The notes: generated by a model from the letters alone, not told the origin. A stretch of DNA of 64,000 nt from Sulfurovum zhangzhouensis (GCF_030347965.1 NZ_JAQIBD010000003.1:186001-250000), one strand, 5' to 3'. Positions 1 to 19,990 are shown, counted from the stretch's first letter. Numbers and translations are program-made.

Positions 1-98
1 TACCGCTAAAAGTCATTGAAAATGCGGGACATATCAATGCTGACAGCGGATATGGAAAATGGGAACTAATAGAGAATCTGGTAATGGAGAAAAAATGA
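1..98 (+). CDS. RBBP9/YdeN-family serine hydrolase, C-terminal end (partial)
   Basis: Only the last 31 codons are inside the window, read in the frame starting at base 3 and ending at TGA 96-98. The peptide contains [12 protein letters not shown], which matches the conserved C-terminal block of RBBP9/YdeN alpha/beta hydrolases (usually GHIN-a-sG-G-W, carrying the catalytic histidine). The stop overlaps the ATG of the next gene as ATGA, so the two are probably translationally coupled. The family identity rests on this short block alone; the nucleophile region lies outside the window, and the substrate is unknown. Confidence 0.6.
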   Translation, partial: PLKVIENAGHINADSGYGKWELIENLVMEKK

Positions 99-1108
99 TT
101 TTAAGTATTGAATCAAGCTGTGATGACAGCTCACTGGCGATCACAGAGATAGCAACCAAAAAGGTTCTCTTCCACAAAAAAATCTCCCAAGAAGCAGAAC
201 ATGCCTGTTATGGAGGCGTCGTACCGGAACTTGCTTCCAGACTTCATGCAGTAACACTTCCCAAACTCCTTGAAGAGACCAAGCCCTATTTTGATAAACT
301 CAAAGCAGTAGCTGTCACGAACCAGCCGGGCTTGGGTGTCACTTTGCTTGAGGGGATCGCTATGGCAAAGACGATTGCATCACTTCAGAAGATTCCATTG
401 ATCGCTGTACACCATCTCAAAGGACATATCTATTCGCTTTTTATTGAAAAAGAGACCACTTTGCCTCTATTGGTCCTTCTTATCTCAGGAGGACATACAC
501 AAATCATTCGTGTAGAGAGTTTTGAGCGAATGGAGATACTGGCAACCAGTATGGACGACAGTGTAGGAGAAAGCTATGACAAGGTCGCTAAAATGATGGG
601 ACTTGGATATCCGGGAGGGCCTATCATTGAATCACTTGCCCTTAACGGGGATGAAGATCGTTTTGATCTACCTGTACCACTCCGAAACTCAAAACTCATT
701 GCATTTTCTCTTTCCGGGCTGAAAAATGCCGTACGGCTGGAAATCGAAAAGCTTGGCGGGATTGAAGGAATGAGCAAGCAGGACAAGTGTGATCTCTCTG
801 CAAGCTTCCAAAAAGCGCTCAAACTTCATCTGGTGCAAAAAAGCAAAAAGATCTTCAAATCCGAAACGATCAAAGATTTCGCGATCGTAGGTGGGGCTTC
901 GGCGAACAAATATATCAGAGAAGCCTATCAAAACCTCTGTAATGAGTTTGACAAAACCCTTCATGTTGCACCGCTTCAATACTGCTCGGACAATGCTGCA
1001 ATGATAGGACGTTTTGCTCTCGAAGCCTATCAGAAAAAGCAGTTTATCGATCCTTATGAGATCGACGTTGTTGTGACCAAAAAACAACAAGCCGGGATGC
1101 TCTTATAG
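95..1108 (+). CDS. tsaD: tRNA N6-adenosine threonylcarbamoyltransferase TsaD
   Basis: TsaD transfers the threonylcarbamoyl group onto A37 of ANN-decoding tRNAs together with TsaB and TsaE in the cytoplasm. The 337-residue protein has the Kae1/TsaD layout: an N-terminal IESSCDDSS block, [10 protein letters not shown], the HHLKGH metal-binding motif near residue 105, ISGGHT, and a C-terminal NAAMIG block. The reading frame stays open further upstream, but ATG 95 is chosen because GGAG lies at 85-88 and because this ATG forms an ATGA overlap with the preceding hydrolase stop. Length and motifs are normal for the family and no damage is seen. Confidence 0.96.
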   Translation: MILSIESSCDDSSLAITEIATKKVLFHKKISQEAEHACYGGVVPELASRLHAVTLPKLLEETKPYFDKLKAVAVTNQPGLGVTLLEGIAMAKTIASLQKIPLIAVHHLKGHIYSLFIEKETTLPLLVLLISGGHTQIIRVESFERMEILATSMDDSVGESYDKVAKMMGLGYPGGPIIESLALNGDEDRFDLPVPLRNSKLIAFSLSGLKNAVRLEIEKLGGIEGMSKQDKCDLSASFQKALKLHLVQKSKKIFKSETIKDFAIVGGASANKYIREAYQNLCNEFDKTLHVAPLQYCSDNAAMIGRFALEAYQKKQFIDPYEIDVVVTKKQQAGMLL

Positions 1109-1181
1109 CCTAACTCTCCTCTATTTTTTAGCTCTACAAAAGTGTTGACATTTTACACGTCATTTCTAAGCACTTTTTGGC

Positions 1182-1187
1182 TAAAAT
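1182..1187 (+). promoter_or_regulatory. putative sigma-70 promoter -10 for gyrB
   Basis: TAAAAT is preceded directly by TTTTTGGC, the T-rich extended -10 style known for Campylobacterota, and lies 35 nt before the gyrB ATG. A TTGACA at 1145-1150 is too far away (31 nt) to be its -35. A second candidate -10 (TATTAT) sits at 1194-1199. Confidence 0.45.
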
Positions 1188-1222
1188 ATTTACTATTATA
1201 ACCCCACAGAACGGAGTGCAAA

Positions 1223-3552
<2,330 letters not shown>

Positions 3553-3553
<1 letters not shown>

Positions 3554-4986
3554 TGCTCTTATCCGAACTTGAGGAACGAGGACGACGATTCAAACTTGCC
3601 CTCAGGGCAGCAATACCTATTCTGGTATTGGTTGCGTTGGTCGTCTATTCTACATACCTCAAGGGCGAAATTGTAGATCTTAACTTTGAAAACAAAATCT
3701 TGATCGCTGCAATGGTCTTTATCTCCGTCTATTTTATCTACTTCTTTTTGGAACGAAGTGTTGAGGAGTCATTGATAGACCCTGTCACACATGGATTTAA
3801 TGAAAGAGCATTTTGGGAAAAACTCAAAAAGAAAAAACCTGACGCATTGGCACTTCTCGTTGTTGATAACCTCTATTTGATTAACCAGAACTATAGTAAT
3901 GAGCAAGTTGACCTACTGCTGTATAATATGATACATAAGATCAATCATTATTTGCGCGAAAAAGGGATTAAAGAACCACTCATCGCTAGACGTTACGGAG
4001 CAGAGTTCCTTATAGGCCTGACTACCATAGATGAACCGGTGACGGATATTATCAATGCATTTATCAACAAATATGGCACGATCGACCACATTGAATTGGA
4101 TTATCAATATGCAGTGATCACTAATCCGGATTTCAATCTAAAAAAAGATATTTCACAGCTCAGAAATATTTTGAACTCCAACCAAAGTAAAGATGATGAT
4201 TCAAAAGAGCTGGTAAAAGATGCTAAAGAGTATTCTGAAATCGAACAAACGATTGTCAATGCTATGAAAAAAGGAGACCTATCTCTCTCTTTTCGTCCGC
4301 TTTTCAATCTTCATACCAATACGATAGATACATATGAGATCGCTGCTAAACTCAAGCATCAGACAAAAGAAGATATTCTTCCACGTGTCTATCTACCTAT
4401 CATTAACAAAATGGGACTTGGTAGAGAGTACGATATGATGCTGCTCAAACATGTTGTTGACTTGCTGCCTTTAATTGATAAGAATATCTCTTTAACCTTT
4501 AACCTTTCACCTTTTTCATTAAGAGATAAACAGTTTCAAGATCAGTTCTTCAAACTGCTTGAAGAATCAAATATTGATGCATCCCGTATCATCATTCAAC
4601 TCTATGAGAGAAAAACACACCATAACCTTAGTGGTTACCTTAGAACACTAAAACAAATACGTGCACATGGTGTACGCATATGTATCGATAATTTCGGTGC
4701 ATCTAATGCCTCTATGGAATACATGAAACACTTCTCCTTTGATATGATACAGTTTGATAGAGAGTACGTCACAAAACTCTCTGACAAAAACACCCTAGCT
4801 ATGTTGGATTCATTAATCAAAATGTCCAAAGAACTTGGGATTACTACTGTAGCCAAATGGGTGGATAAAGAAGAACAAAAAGAAAAACTAAAATTACTCG
4901 GTATCGATTACCTACAAGGATTTGGTATCGCCAAACCAATTGATGAATATCATTTAATAGAAAAATACAATAAAGGAAACAAATGA
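3553..4986 (+). CDS. membrane protein with degenerate GGDEF and EAL domains
   Basis: The 477-residue protein starts with two probable membrane helices (about 16-34 and 48-66), then a GGDEF-like domain and an EAL-like domain (about 240-475). Catalytic signatures are missing. The GGDEF position reads RYGAEF (147-152), the EAL position reads YEIAAK (261-266), the expected DDFG reads DNFG (379-382), and the expected EGVET reads KWVDK. It is therefore probably unable to make or cleave c-di-GMP and may instead act as a receptor or scaffold; that role is inferred. It overlaps gyrB by 1 nt and queF by 4 nt (ATGA), so the three genes form a coupled unit. Confidence 0.8.
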
Positions 4987-5360
4987 AATACGGTGAAAAA
5001 GAAATACGTGAATTTGATATCAATGCGAAAGAGAACTTCTGGCCAAATGAACATAAGAAAAATTATACGATCAACATAGAACTCCCTGAATTTATGTGTA
5101 TGTGTCCTAGGTCAGGTTACCCTGATTTTGCTACATTTAGACTATCATATCAACCCGATGAAAGAGTGATCGAGCTAAAAGCGTTGAAACTTTATATCAA
5201 CTCATTTATGCATAGATATATTTCACATGAAAATGCTGCAAATGAGTTTTATGACACACTCTTTAATAAACTTCAACCAAAATCTATGAAGCTTATCGCT
5301 GATTTTAATCCACGTGGGAATGTACATACAATTATAGAAATCGATAGCGAAAACAACTAA
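4983..5360 (+). CDS. queF: NADPH-dependent 7-cyano-7-deazaguanine reductase QueF (short type)
   Basis: QueF reduces preQ0 to preQ1 in queuosine biosynthesis. The 125-residue length fits the unimodular type I enzyme. The active-site block CPRSGYPDFA places the nucleophilic cysteine at C41 and the acid at D48 by analogy with Bacillus QueF. The second signature, ELKALKLYINSF followed by HENAANEF, forms the substrate-binding stretch, and NPRG is near the C-terminus. Its ATG sits in an ATGA overlap with the degenerate GGDEF-EAL gene, so expression is tied to the gyrB transcript unless an internal promoter exists. Confidence 0.95.
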   Translation: MKYGEKEIREFDINAKENFWPNEHKKNYTINIELPEFMCMCPRSGYPDFATFRLSYQPDERVIELKALKLYINSFMHRYISHENAANEFYDTLFNKLQPKSMKLIADFNPRGNVHTIIEIDSENN

Positions 5361-5361
5361 A

Positions 5362-5380
5362 ATATGTCAATGTGACATAT
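5362..5380. promoter_or_regulatory. perfect inverted repeat, probable operator before the small HTH gene
   Basis: ATATGTCA and TGACATAT form perfect 8-bp arms around a 3-bp ATG spacer. The site lies 49 bp before the ATG of the small helix-turn-helix gene and just after the queF stop. It has operator symmetry for a dimeric regulator. It is too AT-rich and lacks a T-run, so a terminator is less likely. Autoregulation by the neighbouring HTH protein is inferred. Confidence 0.5.
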
Positions 5381-5429
5381 ATTGTTCATGCTCTTCAAAA
5401 ATCTATTATGATATCCCAAAAGGAGTTAC

Positions 5430-5666
5430 ATGATAGATTTTTTAGAAGTTACTGAACGTATCCGTACTATCCTGCACTCTACACTTAAAAAAGAGAAAAT
5501 TTATGATAGAGATATCGCGCATGCACTTAAACTTGATCCCCAATATTATGCCGTGATAAAAAAACGAAAAAAGATCCCCTATGAATCAATAGCATTGTTT
5601 TGTCAATACCATAAGGTCTCTATAAACTGGATACTGTTTAGTCAAAATCCAATGTTACTCGACTAA
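5430..5666 (+). CDS. small stand-alone helix-turn-helix protein, CI/LexA-like N-domain
   Basis: This 78-residue protein aligns end to end with the DNA-binding N-domain of the S24 repressor encoded at 32265-32918. Shared features are an E(I/V)-E-(I/L)-I start, D-D(I/V)A--L as the first HTH helix, a KKR--IPYE-I--FC block and (V/I)S(I/V)NW(I/L)-F. It has no peptidase or dimerisation domain. GGAG lies 5-8 nt before the ATG. It is probably a DNA-binding regulator; a possible binding site is the inverted repeat just upstream. It could compete with or modulate the full-length paralogue, which is inference. Confidence 0.75.
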   Translation: MIDFLEVTERIRTILHSTLKKEKIYDRDIAHALKLDPQYYAVIKKRKKIPYESIALFCQYHKVSINWILFSQNPMLLD

Positions 5667-5676
5667 GATAGTTATA

Positions 5677-5685
5677 TGTTATAAT
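5677..5685 (+). promoter_or_regulatory. extended -10 promoter for the DUF2853 gene
   Basis: TG-t-TATAAT is a full extended -10 element ending 30 nt before the ATG at 5716. No clear -35 is seen, which is usual in this phylum. Confidence 0.6.
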
Positions 5686-5715
5686 GAAGTCACATCATTA
5701 AAAAAAGGAGTGACC

Positions 5716-6057
5716 ATGAGTAAACTGGATGAAAAAGTAGCACACTATGTTGAAGAGTGCAAAAAATTAGGCCTGGCACTTAGCTCAGAATTGATAGAAA
5801 AAGTCACAATTGCTTTAGGACCGTCAATCTATAATAATGATTCAGAAATAGTATCATGTACTGATGAGAGTGAAGTAGAGACCGTCCGAGAAAATTTTCT
5901 AAAAAATAAATTGGGTCTTACACAATCTGATAAAGAACTTGATGCAGCTATTGCAAATGTATGCGAAATGATGGGAAATTCCAATAGACACAAATACAGA
6001 GCACTTTTTTATGCTCAATTAGCAAAGAACTTCGGTAAAACAGCAATATATGATTAA
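5716..6057 (+). CDS. DUF2853 family protein
   Basis: The 113-residue protein carries the features I associate with DUF2853: GPSIYNNDSEIVSC, NFLKNKLGL and a C-terminal NRHKYRALFYAQLAKNFGK block. No catalytic residues are recognisable, and no signal peptide or membrane segment is present, so it is probably a small cytoplasmic protein of unknown function. ATG 5716 is chosen over the in-frame GTG at 5710 because GGAG at 5707-5710 is spaced 5 nt from the ATG and overlaps the GTG. It has its own promoter and probably forms a single-gene unit. Confidence 0.82.
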   Translation: MSKLDEKVAHYVEECKKLGLALSSELIEKVTIALGPSIYNNDSEIVSCTDESEVETVRENFLKNKLGLTQSDKELDAAIANVCEMMGNSNRHKYRALFYAQLAKNFGKTAIYD

Positions 6058-6088
6058 CTGATAACAGGTAGACAGATCGTTCTACCTG

Positions 6089-6454
6089 CTACAGTTTGAT
6101 AAAAATAAAATACTTCTTTTCCTCAATAGATTTACCAAAACCAAGCACCTCTATATCATTGTGCTGATGGTTTATATTGAGTCTTGCTTCATACATCATC
6201 TTATCCATATCATAGATCAAAATATGCTTGATCAGTTCACCTATTGTCAATATCTCAGTTGAGCCGTTAAATTTGATCATAAGTTTTCTGCCAGCTTCAT
6301 CCAACGTAAAGCTATTAAGACCTGCTTCACCGCCATAGATAAGCTTCTGAGGATCATTAACATCCTCTTTAAGGAGCATAGCATTTATTGTAAAATCAGG
6401 GTTATTACCAATCTCGACTCTGATATCTTCAATAAGGTCAATAATGAATTTCAT
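6089..6454 (-). CDS. conserved-looking hypothetical protein
   Basis: I do not recognise this 121-residue protein. It begins MKFIIDLIEDIRVEIG, is of mixed alpha/beta composition, and has no signal peptide, membrane helix, cysteine motif or HTH. Codon use is like its neighbours. AGGA lies 7 nt before the ATG. It converges with the DUF2853 gene (31 nt between stops) and lies downstream of fusA on the same strand, but the 174-nt spacer with hairpins suggests separate transcription. It is probably cytoplasmic. Confidence 0.65.
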   Translation of the reverse strand: MKFIIDLIEDIRVEIGNNPDFTINAMLLKEDVNDPQKLIYGGEAGLNSFTLDEAGRKLMIKFNGSTEILTIGELIKHILIYDMDKMMYEARLNINHQHNDIEVLGFGKSIEEKKYFIFIKL

Positions 6455-6577
6455 AAAAAATCCTAAATGTATAAATATAATGTGGTTTAAAAATAAATAC
6501 TTATTTCAGAGTTAATTTGCTGTAGATTTGTTTGAATGGTGATTGTATAGTGAGAGAGCTTACATTTAAGTAAGTGA

Positions 6578-6601
6578 CCGAACGGAGCAAGCCCCGTTCG
6601 G
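6578..6601 (-). terminator. GC-rich hairpin after fusA, possible terminator of the rpsL-rpsG-fusA operon
   Basis: CCGAACGG and CCGTTCGG form a perfect 8-bp stem with an 8-nt loop, 28 nt past the fusA stop. A second small stem (CTTAC/GTAAG, about 6559-6574) follows in the direction of transcription. There is no U-tract, so termination efficiency is uncertain. The rest of 6455-6628 holds only the short 5' region of the hypothetical gene at 6089-6454. Confidence 0.45.
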
Positions 6602-6628
6602 GCGGATATGCAGTAAAGAAATCTGAAA

Positions 6629-8719
6629 TTAGCTGTTACGCTTTTCGATGATCTCTTTTGCAACGTTAGTCGGAACTTCCTCATAGTGGTCAAATTCCAT
6701 AGAGTAAGTCGCACGACCTTGTGTCATCGATCTAAGGTCAGTTGAGTAACCGAACATCTCAGAAAGTGGTACGAATGCTCTAACAACTTTCATACCTGCT
6801 CTATCATCCATTCCATTTACCTGACCACGTCTTTTTGAAACGTCACCGATAACGTCACCCATTGACTCTTCAGGCGTCTCAACTTCAACCTTCATAAGTG
6901 GCTCAAGGATAACAGGGTTAGCTTGTTTACAACCCTCTCTGAATCCCATCGAACCAGCAAGTTTAAATGCCATCTCAGAAGAGTCAACATCGTGGTATGA
7001 TCCATCGTAAAGTGTTACTTTAACGTCTTCTACCGGATAACCAGCTTGGATACCTCTTTGCATTGCTTCCTGGATACCTTTATCAACCGGCCCAACGAAC
7101 TCTTTAGGAATAACCCCACCTTTGATCTCATCAACGAATAGGTAACCAGCACCCGCTTCTTGCGGCTCGATTCTGAGGTATACGTGACCGAACTGTCCAC
7201 GACCACCAGATTGTTTTGCGTACTTGTACTCTTTTTCAACAGAGCTTCTGATTGTTTCACGGTAAGCAACTTGTGGTGCACCAACTTCTGCTTCTACTTT
7301 AAACTCTCTCTTCATACGGTCAACGATGATCTCAAGGTGAAGCTCACCCATACCAGAAATAATTGTCTGACCAGACTCTTCATCTGTCGCAACTCTGAAT
7401 GATGGATCCTCTGCAGCAAGTTTACCAAGCGCAATACCCATTTTTTCCTGGTCAGCTTTTGTTTTAGGCTCAACCGCAACTGAAATAACCGGCTCTGGGA
7501 AATCCATTCTCTCAAGAACTACTTTATCTTTGTCTGAACAGAGCGTATCACCTGTTGTTGTATCTTTAAGACCTACAACTGCTCCGATCTCACCTGCATA
7601 GATCTCTTTAACTTCTTCACGTTTGATCGCGTGCATCTTCATAATACGACCAACACGCTCTTTTTTATCTTTTGTAGAGTTAAGCGCATATGAACCAGCT
7701 TCAAGAATACCTCTGTACACACGGATAAATGTCAACTGTCCAACAAACGGGTCAGTCATGATCTTAAACGCAAGTGCAGCAAAAGGTCCGTTATCCGTAG
7801 ACTCAACCACAACTTCTTGAGTCTCATCATCCATCATCGTACCTTTGATTTGTGGTACTTCAGTTGGTGCAGGAAGATAATCAACAACCGCATCAAGAAG
7901 TGTCTGAACACCTTTGTTCTTGAACGCAGTACCAGCAGTCATTGGAACAATATGCATTGCGATAGTCGCACGCTTGATCGCTGCTTTGATCTCATCGTTA
8001 CTGATCTCTTCACCTTCAAGGAATTTTTCCATAAGCTCTTCGTTACCGTCTACTGCTGAGATCGCATCGATCATCAATTCACGGTACTCTTCTGCTTTAT
8101 CCTGAAGCTCTGGACGAATATCTTGCTCATGGTATGCTGAACCCATCGCTGCATCCATATCCCATACGATCTCTTTCATTTTTACAAGATCAACGACACC
8201 TTCGAAGTTGTCTTCAGCACCGATAGGAAGTTGGATAGGAACCGGGTTACCTTTAAGTCTTTCACGAATTTGTCTTTCTACTTCATAGAAATCTGCACCT
8301 GTTCTGTCCATTTTGTTTACGAATACGATAGATGGTACACCGTATCTGTTTCTTTGTCTCCATACTGTCTCAGATTGTGGCTGAACCCCACCAACTGCAC
8401 AGAATACAGAAACTGCACCGTCAAGTACTCTCATTGAACGCTCAACTTCAATTGTAAAGTCAACGTGACCCGGAGTGTCGATAATGTTGATCTGCTTATC
8501 AGCCCATGTACAAGTTGTCGCAGCAGAAGTAATTGTAATACCTCTTTCTTGCTCTTGCTCCATCCAGTCCATTGTAGCAGCACCATCATGAACCTCACCG
8601 ATCTTGTGCTCAACACCTGTATAGAAAAGAATTCTTTCAGTTGTTGTCGTTTTACCTGCATCAATGTGTGCAGCAATACCGATGTTTCTTACGTCTTCTA
8701 GTTTATGTGATCTTGCCAT
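6629..8719 (-). CDS. fusA: elongation factor G
   Basis: EF-G is the GTPase that drives ribosomal translocation and, with RRF, recycling. The 696 residues contain the G1 motif [12 protein letters not shown], the switch region RGITI, G3 DTPGHVDF, G4 NKMD and the domain IV/V signatures of bacterial EF-G. It is the last gene of the rpsL-rpsG-fusA operon, 11 nt after the rpsG stop, with AAGGAAT as ribosome-binding site. No tuf gene follows, unlike the Escherichia coli str operon; the EF-Tu gene lies at 22360-23571. Confidence 0.99.
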   Translation of the reverse strand: MARSHKLEDVRNIGIAAHIDAGKTTTTERILFYTGVEHKIGEVHDGAATMDWMEQEQERGITITSAATTCTWADKQINIIDTPGHVDFTIEVERSMRVLDGAVSVFCAVGGVQPQSETVWRQRNRYGVPSIVFVNKMDRTGADFYEVERQIRERLKGNPVPIQLPIGAEDNFEGVVDLVKMKEIVWDMDAAMGSAYHEQDIRPELQDKAEEYRELMIDAISAVDGNEELMEKFLEGEEISNDEIKAAIKRATIAMHIVPMTAGTAFKNKGVQTLLDAVVDYLPAPTEVPQIKGTMMDDETQEVVVESTDNGPFAALAFKIMTDPFVGQLTFIRVYRGILEAGSYALNSTKDKKERVGRIMKMHAIKREEVKEIYAGEIGAVVGLKDTTTGDTLCSDKDKVVLERMDFPEPVISVAVEPKTKADQEKMGIALGKLAAEDPSFRVATDEESGQTIISGMGELHLEIIVDRMKREFKVEAEVGAPQVAYRETIRSSVEKEYKYAKQSGGRGQFGHVYLRIEPQEAGAGYLFVDEIKGGVIPKEFVGPVDKGIQEAMQRGIQAGYPVEDVKVTLYDGSYHDVDSSEMAFKLAGSMGFREGCKQANPVILEPLMKVEVETPEESMGDVIGDVSKRRGQVNGMDDRAGMKVVRAFVPLSEMFGYSTDLRSMTQGRATYSMEFDHYEEVPTNVAKEIIEKRNS

Positions 8720-8730
8720 AATCTAATTCC

Positions 8731-9231
<501 letters not shown>

Positions 9232-9276
9232 TTACTCAAGTCTTGTCCACGAAGGTTCACTGACAATACCTGCATA

Positions 9277-9292
9277 AGCCTGATATCAGGCT
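9277..9292. promoter_or_regulatory. 16-bp perfect palindrome in the rpsL-rpsG spacer
   Basis: AGCCTGATATCAGGCT is fully self-complementary and sits 27 nt after the rpsL stop and 79 nt before the rpsG ATG. In E. coli S7 represses its operon by binding the rpsL-rpsG spacer, so this may be part of an equivalent RNA target or a processing hairpin. No U-tract follows, which argues against a terminator. Confidence 0.4.
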
Positions 9293-9318
9293 AACCTCTT
9301 TTAAGTATATTCCTAAAA

Positions 9319-9693
9319 TTATTTTTTAGGTCTCTTAGCACCATACTTAGATCTAGCAACAGTTCTGTTAGCTACACCTGAAGCATCCAATGCACCACGA
9401 ACAATGTGATACTTAACACCCGGTAAGTCTTTTACCCTACCACCACGAATAAGTACGATAGAGTGTTCTTGAAGGTTGTGACCCTCACCACCGATATAAG
9501 CGATTACTTCGAATCCACTTGTAAGTCTTACTTTAGCAACTTTTCTAAGTGCTGAGTTTGGTTTCTTAGGAGTAGTTGTATATACTCTTGTACAAACACC
9601 TCTTCTTTGAGGACAGTTCACAAGCGCTGGTGATTTTGATTTTTTAATCACTTTTTTACGCTCTTTACGAATCAATTGGTTAATTGTAGGCAA
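9319..9693 (-). CDS. rpsL: 30S ribosomal protein S12 (TTG start)
   Basis: S12 sits at the decoding centre. The 124-residue product starts (f)[13 protein letters not shown] as the family does, which fixes the start at the TTG codon 9693-9691. AAAGG lies 7 nt before it. An in-frame ATG 60 nt further upstream would add 20 residues absent from the family, so it is rejected. The conserved [11 protein letters not shown] and [12 protein letters not shown] blocks are intact, with lysines at the positions where streptomycin-resistance changes usually occur. It is the first gene of rpsL-rpsG-fusA. Confidence 0.97.
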   Translation of the reverse strand: MPTINQLIRKERKKVIKKSKSPALVNCPQRRGVCTRVYTTTPKKPNSALRKVAKVRLTSGFEVIAYIGGEGHNLQEHSIVLIRGGRVKDLPGVKYHIVRGALDASGVANRTVARSKYGAKRPKK

Positions 9694-9969
9694 TCGTAAT
9701 CCTTTCTCTTTGTTATTTTGAATTGAATCATTGGCTGTTACACCAAATAACAATACTTATAATTAAGTACTCGAATTTAATGTAAAAGCAGCTAGCTGCT
9801 AGTACCCAAAGGGCACTTCCTATAGGTGTCTTCTGTTGAAGTAAACCCGGTGTTCACGAAGTTTTTTAAGCTTTGCGCTAAAAATACACTCCATAACTCA
9901 TCAATCTTGGGATAATCCCATCTTAAAACACCACAATGCTCTAAAATCGAACAAACCCCGGAAAAATGG
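9694..9969 (-). promoter_or_regulatory. long structured 5' leader of the rpsL-rpsG-fusA operon
   Basis: About 275 nt separate the predicted transcription start from the rpsL TTG. The leader holds a near-palindrome TGGGAT-A-ATCCCA (9908-9920), a GTGAAC/GTTTAC stem with one G-U pair and the perfect palindrome AGCAGCTAGCTGCT (9787-9800). It also holds a 24-codon basic ORF (ATG 9894, stop 9820) with only a weak ribosome-binding site. The length and foldability suggest post-transcriptional control; no known RNA family is recognised. This is the only stretch over 300 nt without a gene. Confidence 0.4.
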
Positions 9970-9975
9970 AGGCAT

Positions 9976-9981
9976 ATTATA
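9976..9981 (-). promoter_or_regulatory. TATAAT -10 of the rpsL operon promoter
   Basis: On the minus strand TTTTCAG is followed by a consensus TATAAT, 283 nt before rpsL and about 60 nt past the rpoC hairpin. No -35 is recognisable. It gives the str genes a start independent of rpoBC. Confidence 0.55.
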
Positions 9982-10043
9982 CTGAAAATATCTTAAGATT
10001 TTTTTATATACATTTTTACAGTAGTTAATGTAAAGGAAAGTTC

Positions 10044-10065
10044 AAGAACCACCGAAGTGGTTCTT
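10044..10065 (-). terminator. hairpin after rpoC, probable end of the rpo operon
   Basis: AAGAACCAC and GTGGTTCTT make a perfect 9-bp stem closed by a TTCG tetraloop on the transcribed strand, only 3 nt after the rpoC stop. The following GAACTTTCCTTTAC is a poor U-tract. Placement and stability still make it the likely rpoBC terminator. Confidence 0.65.
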
Positions 10066-10068
10066 ATA

Positions 10069-18772
<8,704 letters not shown>

Positions 18773-18831
18773 TTAGGTTAATGGTTAATATCGTTGTTTA
18801 TAAAATTTATGTAACTAATAAATCATAATTA

Positions 18832-18944
18832 GTTAGATACACCAAGAAACTATTAGAGGAGGGTATGAAAATGTCTCATCTCCGAATAGCTTATCACTGT
18901 ATCTAACGAAGGTTAGTTTGTCAAGCCGGGATATATCCCGGCTT
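18832..18944 (-). promoter_or_regulatory. rplL-rpoB spacer with attenuator-like structures
   Basis: A 22-bp perfect palindrome spans 18923-18944, 19 nt past the rplL stop, with arms AAGCCGGGATA and its complement. Next, CTAAC/GTTAG can pair (18903-18916), but the same CTAAC is part of GTATCTAAC (18899-18907), which also pairs perfectly with GTTAGATAC at 18832-18840. The two pairings exclude each other. In E. coli the rplL-rpoB spacer holds a partial terminator and an RNase III site; an equivalent role here is inferred. No U-tract follows the palindrome. Confidence 0.5.
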
Positions 18945-18963
18945 TAATTGGAAGTAATATCGA

Positions 18964-19335
18964 TTACTTAAGCTCACAAGAAGCACCAGCTTCTTCAAGT
19001 TGTTTTTTGATATCTTCTGCTTCTTCTTTAGAAGCACCTTCTTTAAGTACAGTTGGAGTGTTTTCAACTGCATCTTTAGCCTCTTTAAGACCAAGACCTG
19101 TAACAGCTCTTACAACTTTAATAGTGTTGATTTTCTTAGCACCACCGTCAGTAAGTACTACGTTGAACTCAGTTTGCTCTTCAGCAGCCTCAGCAGCAGC
19201 ACCACCAGCAGCAGCTACTACTGTAGCTTGTGCAGTTACACCAAATTTTTCTTCGAATTCTTTTACTAGCTCAGAAAGCTCAAGTACAGAAAGGTTAGAG
19301 ATAAACTCAATTACATCTTCTTTTGTGATTGCCAT
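18964..19335 (-). CDS. rplL: 50S ribosomal protein L7/L12
   Basis: L7/L12 forms the mobile stalk that recruits translation GTPases. The 123 residues show the N-terminal dimerisation helices, an Ala/Glu-rich hinge ([16 protein letters not shown]) and the C-terminal domain with [20 protein letters not shown], the factor-binding helix. AAGG lies a few bases before the ATG. It follows rplJ by 83 nt, as in the standard rplJL arrangement. Confidence 0.98.
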   Translation of the reverse strand: MAITKEDVIEFISNLSVLELSELVKEFEEKFGVTAQATVVAAAGGAAAEAAEEQTEFNVVLTDGGAKKINTIKVVRAVTGLGLKEAKDAVENTPTVLKEGASKEEAEDIKKQLEEAGASCELK

Positions 19336-19418
19336 AATATTTTCCTTTTTTATCTATTATGCAGAAATCTTATACGATTTACTTATTAGAGAGCAGTGAT
19401 TGCCCTCACCACTCGCTA

Positions 19419-19907
19419 TTAAGCCTCTTCTTCTCTCTTTCTTCTGAGTGCATCCAGACCGATTGTAAAGTTCTGTACCGGTGCATTCCAAACATTGAGA
19501 AGCATACCAAGAAGCTCGTCTCTTGTAGGAAGTTTAGCCATAGCGTTGATTGTCGCTAGGTCAGCTGCTTTACCTTCAATTAGACCAGTTTTGATAGAAA
19601 AGTGATCTTTGTTGTCTGATGCAGCTTTATCAGCTACCTTACACGGAAGTACTTGTGTTTCACCCCAGATAAAGATATTAGTATCTGTAAGTACAAGCTC
19701 TTCACACCCAGCTTCTTTAATAGCTAGTTGTGCAAGTTTGTTTTTAACAACTCTCACTTTACACTCTTGCTCACGTGCATTGTTTCTTACTGCTTCAAGA
19801 GCTTCAACTGTCATACCTCTGTAGTCACAAACTACAACGGCACCAGCTTCTTTGAACTCAGCAGCCAACTCTGCAACGATCTGCGCTTTTTGTGCTTTAG
19901 TTAACAT
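19419..19907 (-). CDS. rplJ: 50S ribosomal protein L10
   Basis: L10 anchors the L7/L12 dimers to 23S rRNA and is the autoregulator of its operon in many bacteria. The 162-residue product begins MLTKAQKAQIVAELAAEFKEA. ATG 19907 is chosen over an in-frame upstream start because AAAGGAG sits 6 nt before it and the upstream extension is unlike the family. Internal blocks DYRGMTVEALEAVRN and KVADKAASDN fit L10. The preceding leader resembles an L10-binding leader. Confidence 0.96.
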   Translation of the reverse strand: MLTKAQKAQIVAELAAEFKEAGAVVVCDYRGMTVEALEAVRNNAREQECKVRVVKNKLAQLAIKEAGCEELVLTDTNIFIWGETQVLPCKVADKAASDNKDHFSIKTGLIEGKAADLATINAMAKLPTRDELLGMLLNVWNAPVQNFTIGLDALRRKREEEA

Positions 19908-19990
19908 ATTTTCTCCTTTCGACCTACAACAGGGTGTGGTAAACCACATGTATAGCCCTTCAGCCATACTAATTAAGCTTTCGCCCCTAT
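19908..19990 (-). promoter_or_regulatory. candidate L10 leader of rplJL
   Basis: The 80 nt before rplJ contain a hairpin TGTGGT-TT-ACCACA (19935-19948) flanked by purine-rich internal-loop-like sequence and end in AAAGGAG. Bacterial rplJL mRNAs usually carry a leader bound by the L10(L12)4 complex. The position fits, but I cannot confirm the kink-turn consensus by eye. Confidence 0.4.

Noticed and set aside
1145-1187. TTGACA and TAAAAT as a -35/-10 pair for gyrB
   Set aside because: The spacing of 31 nt is far from the 16-18 nt needed. Only the -10 is kept as a candidate.
9901-9975. 24-codon ORF starting at ATG 9975 in the str leader
   Set aside because: Its ATG touches the predicted -10, so it lies before the transcription start and would not be in the mRNA.
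19007-19399. 130-codon frame antisense to rplL
   Set aside because: Its Ser/Ala-rich product mirrors the Ala/Glu-rich hinge of L7/L12 read backwards. No ribosome-binding site or family match.
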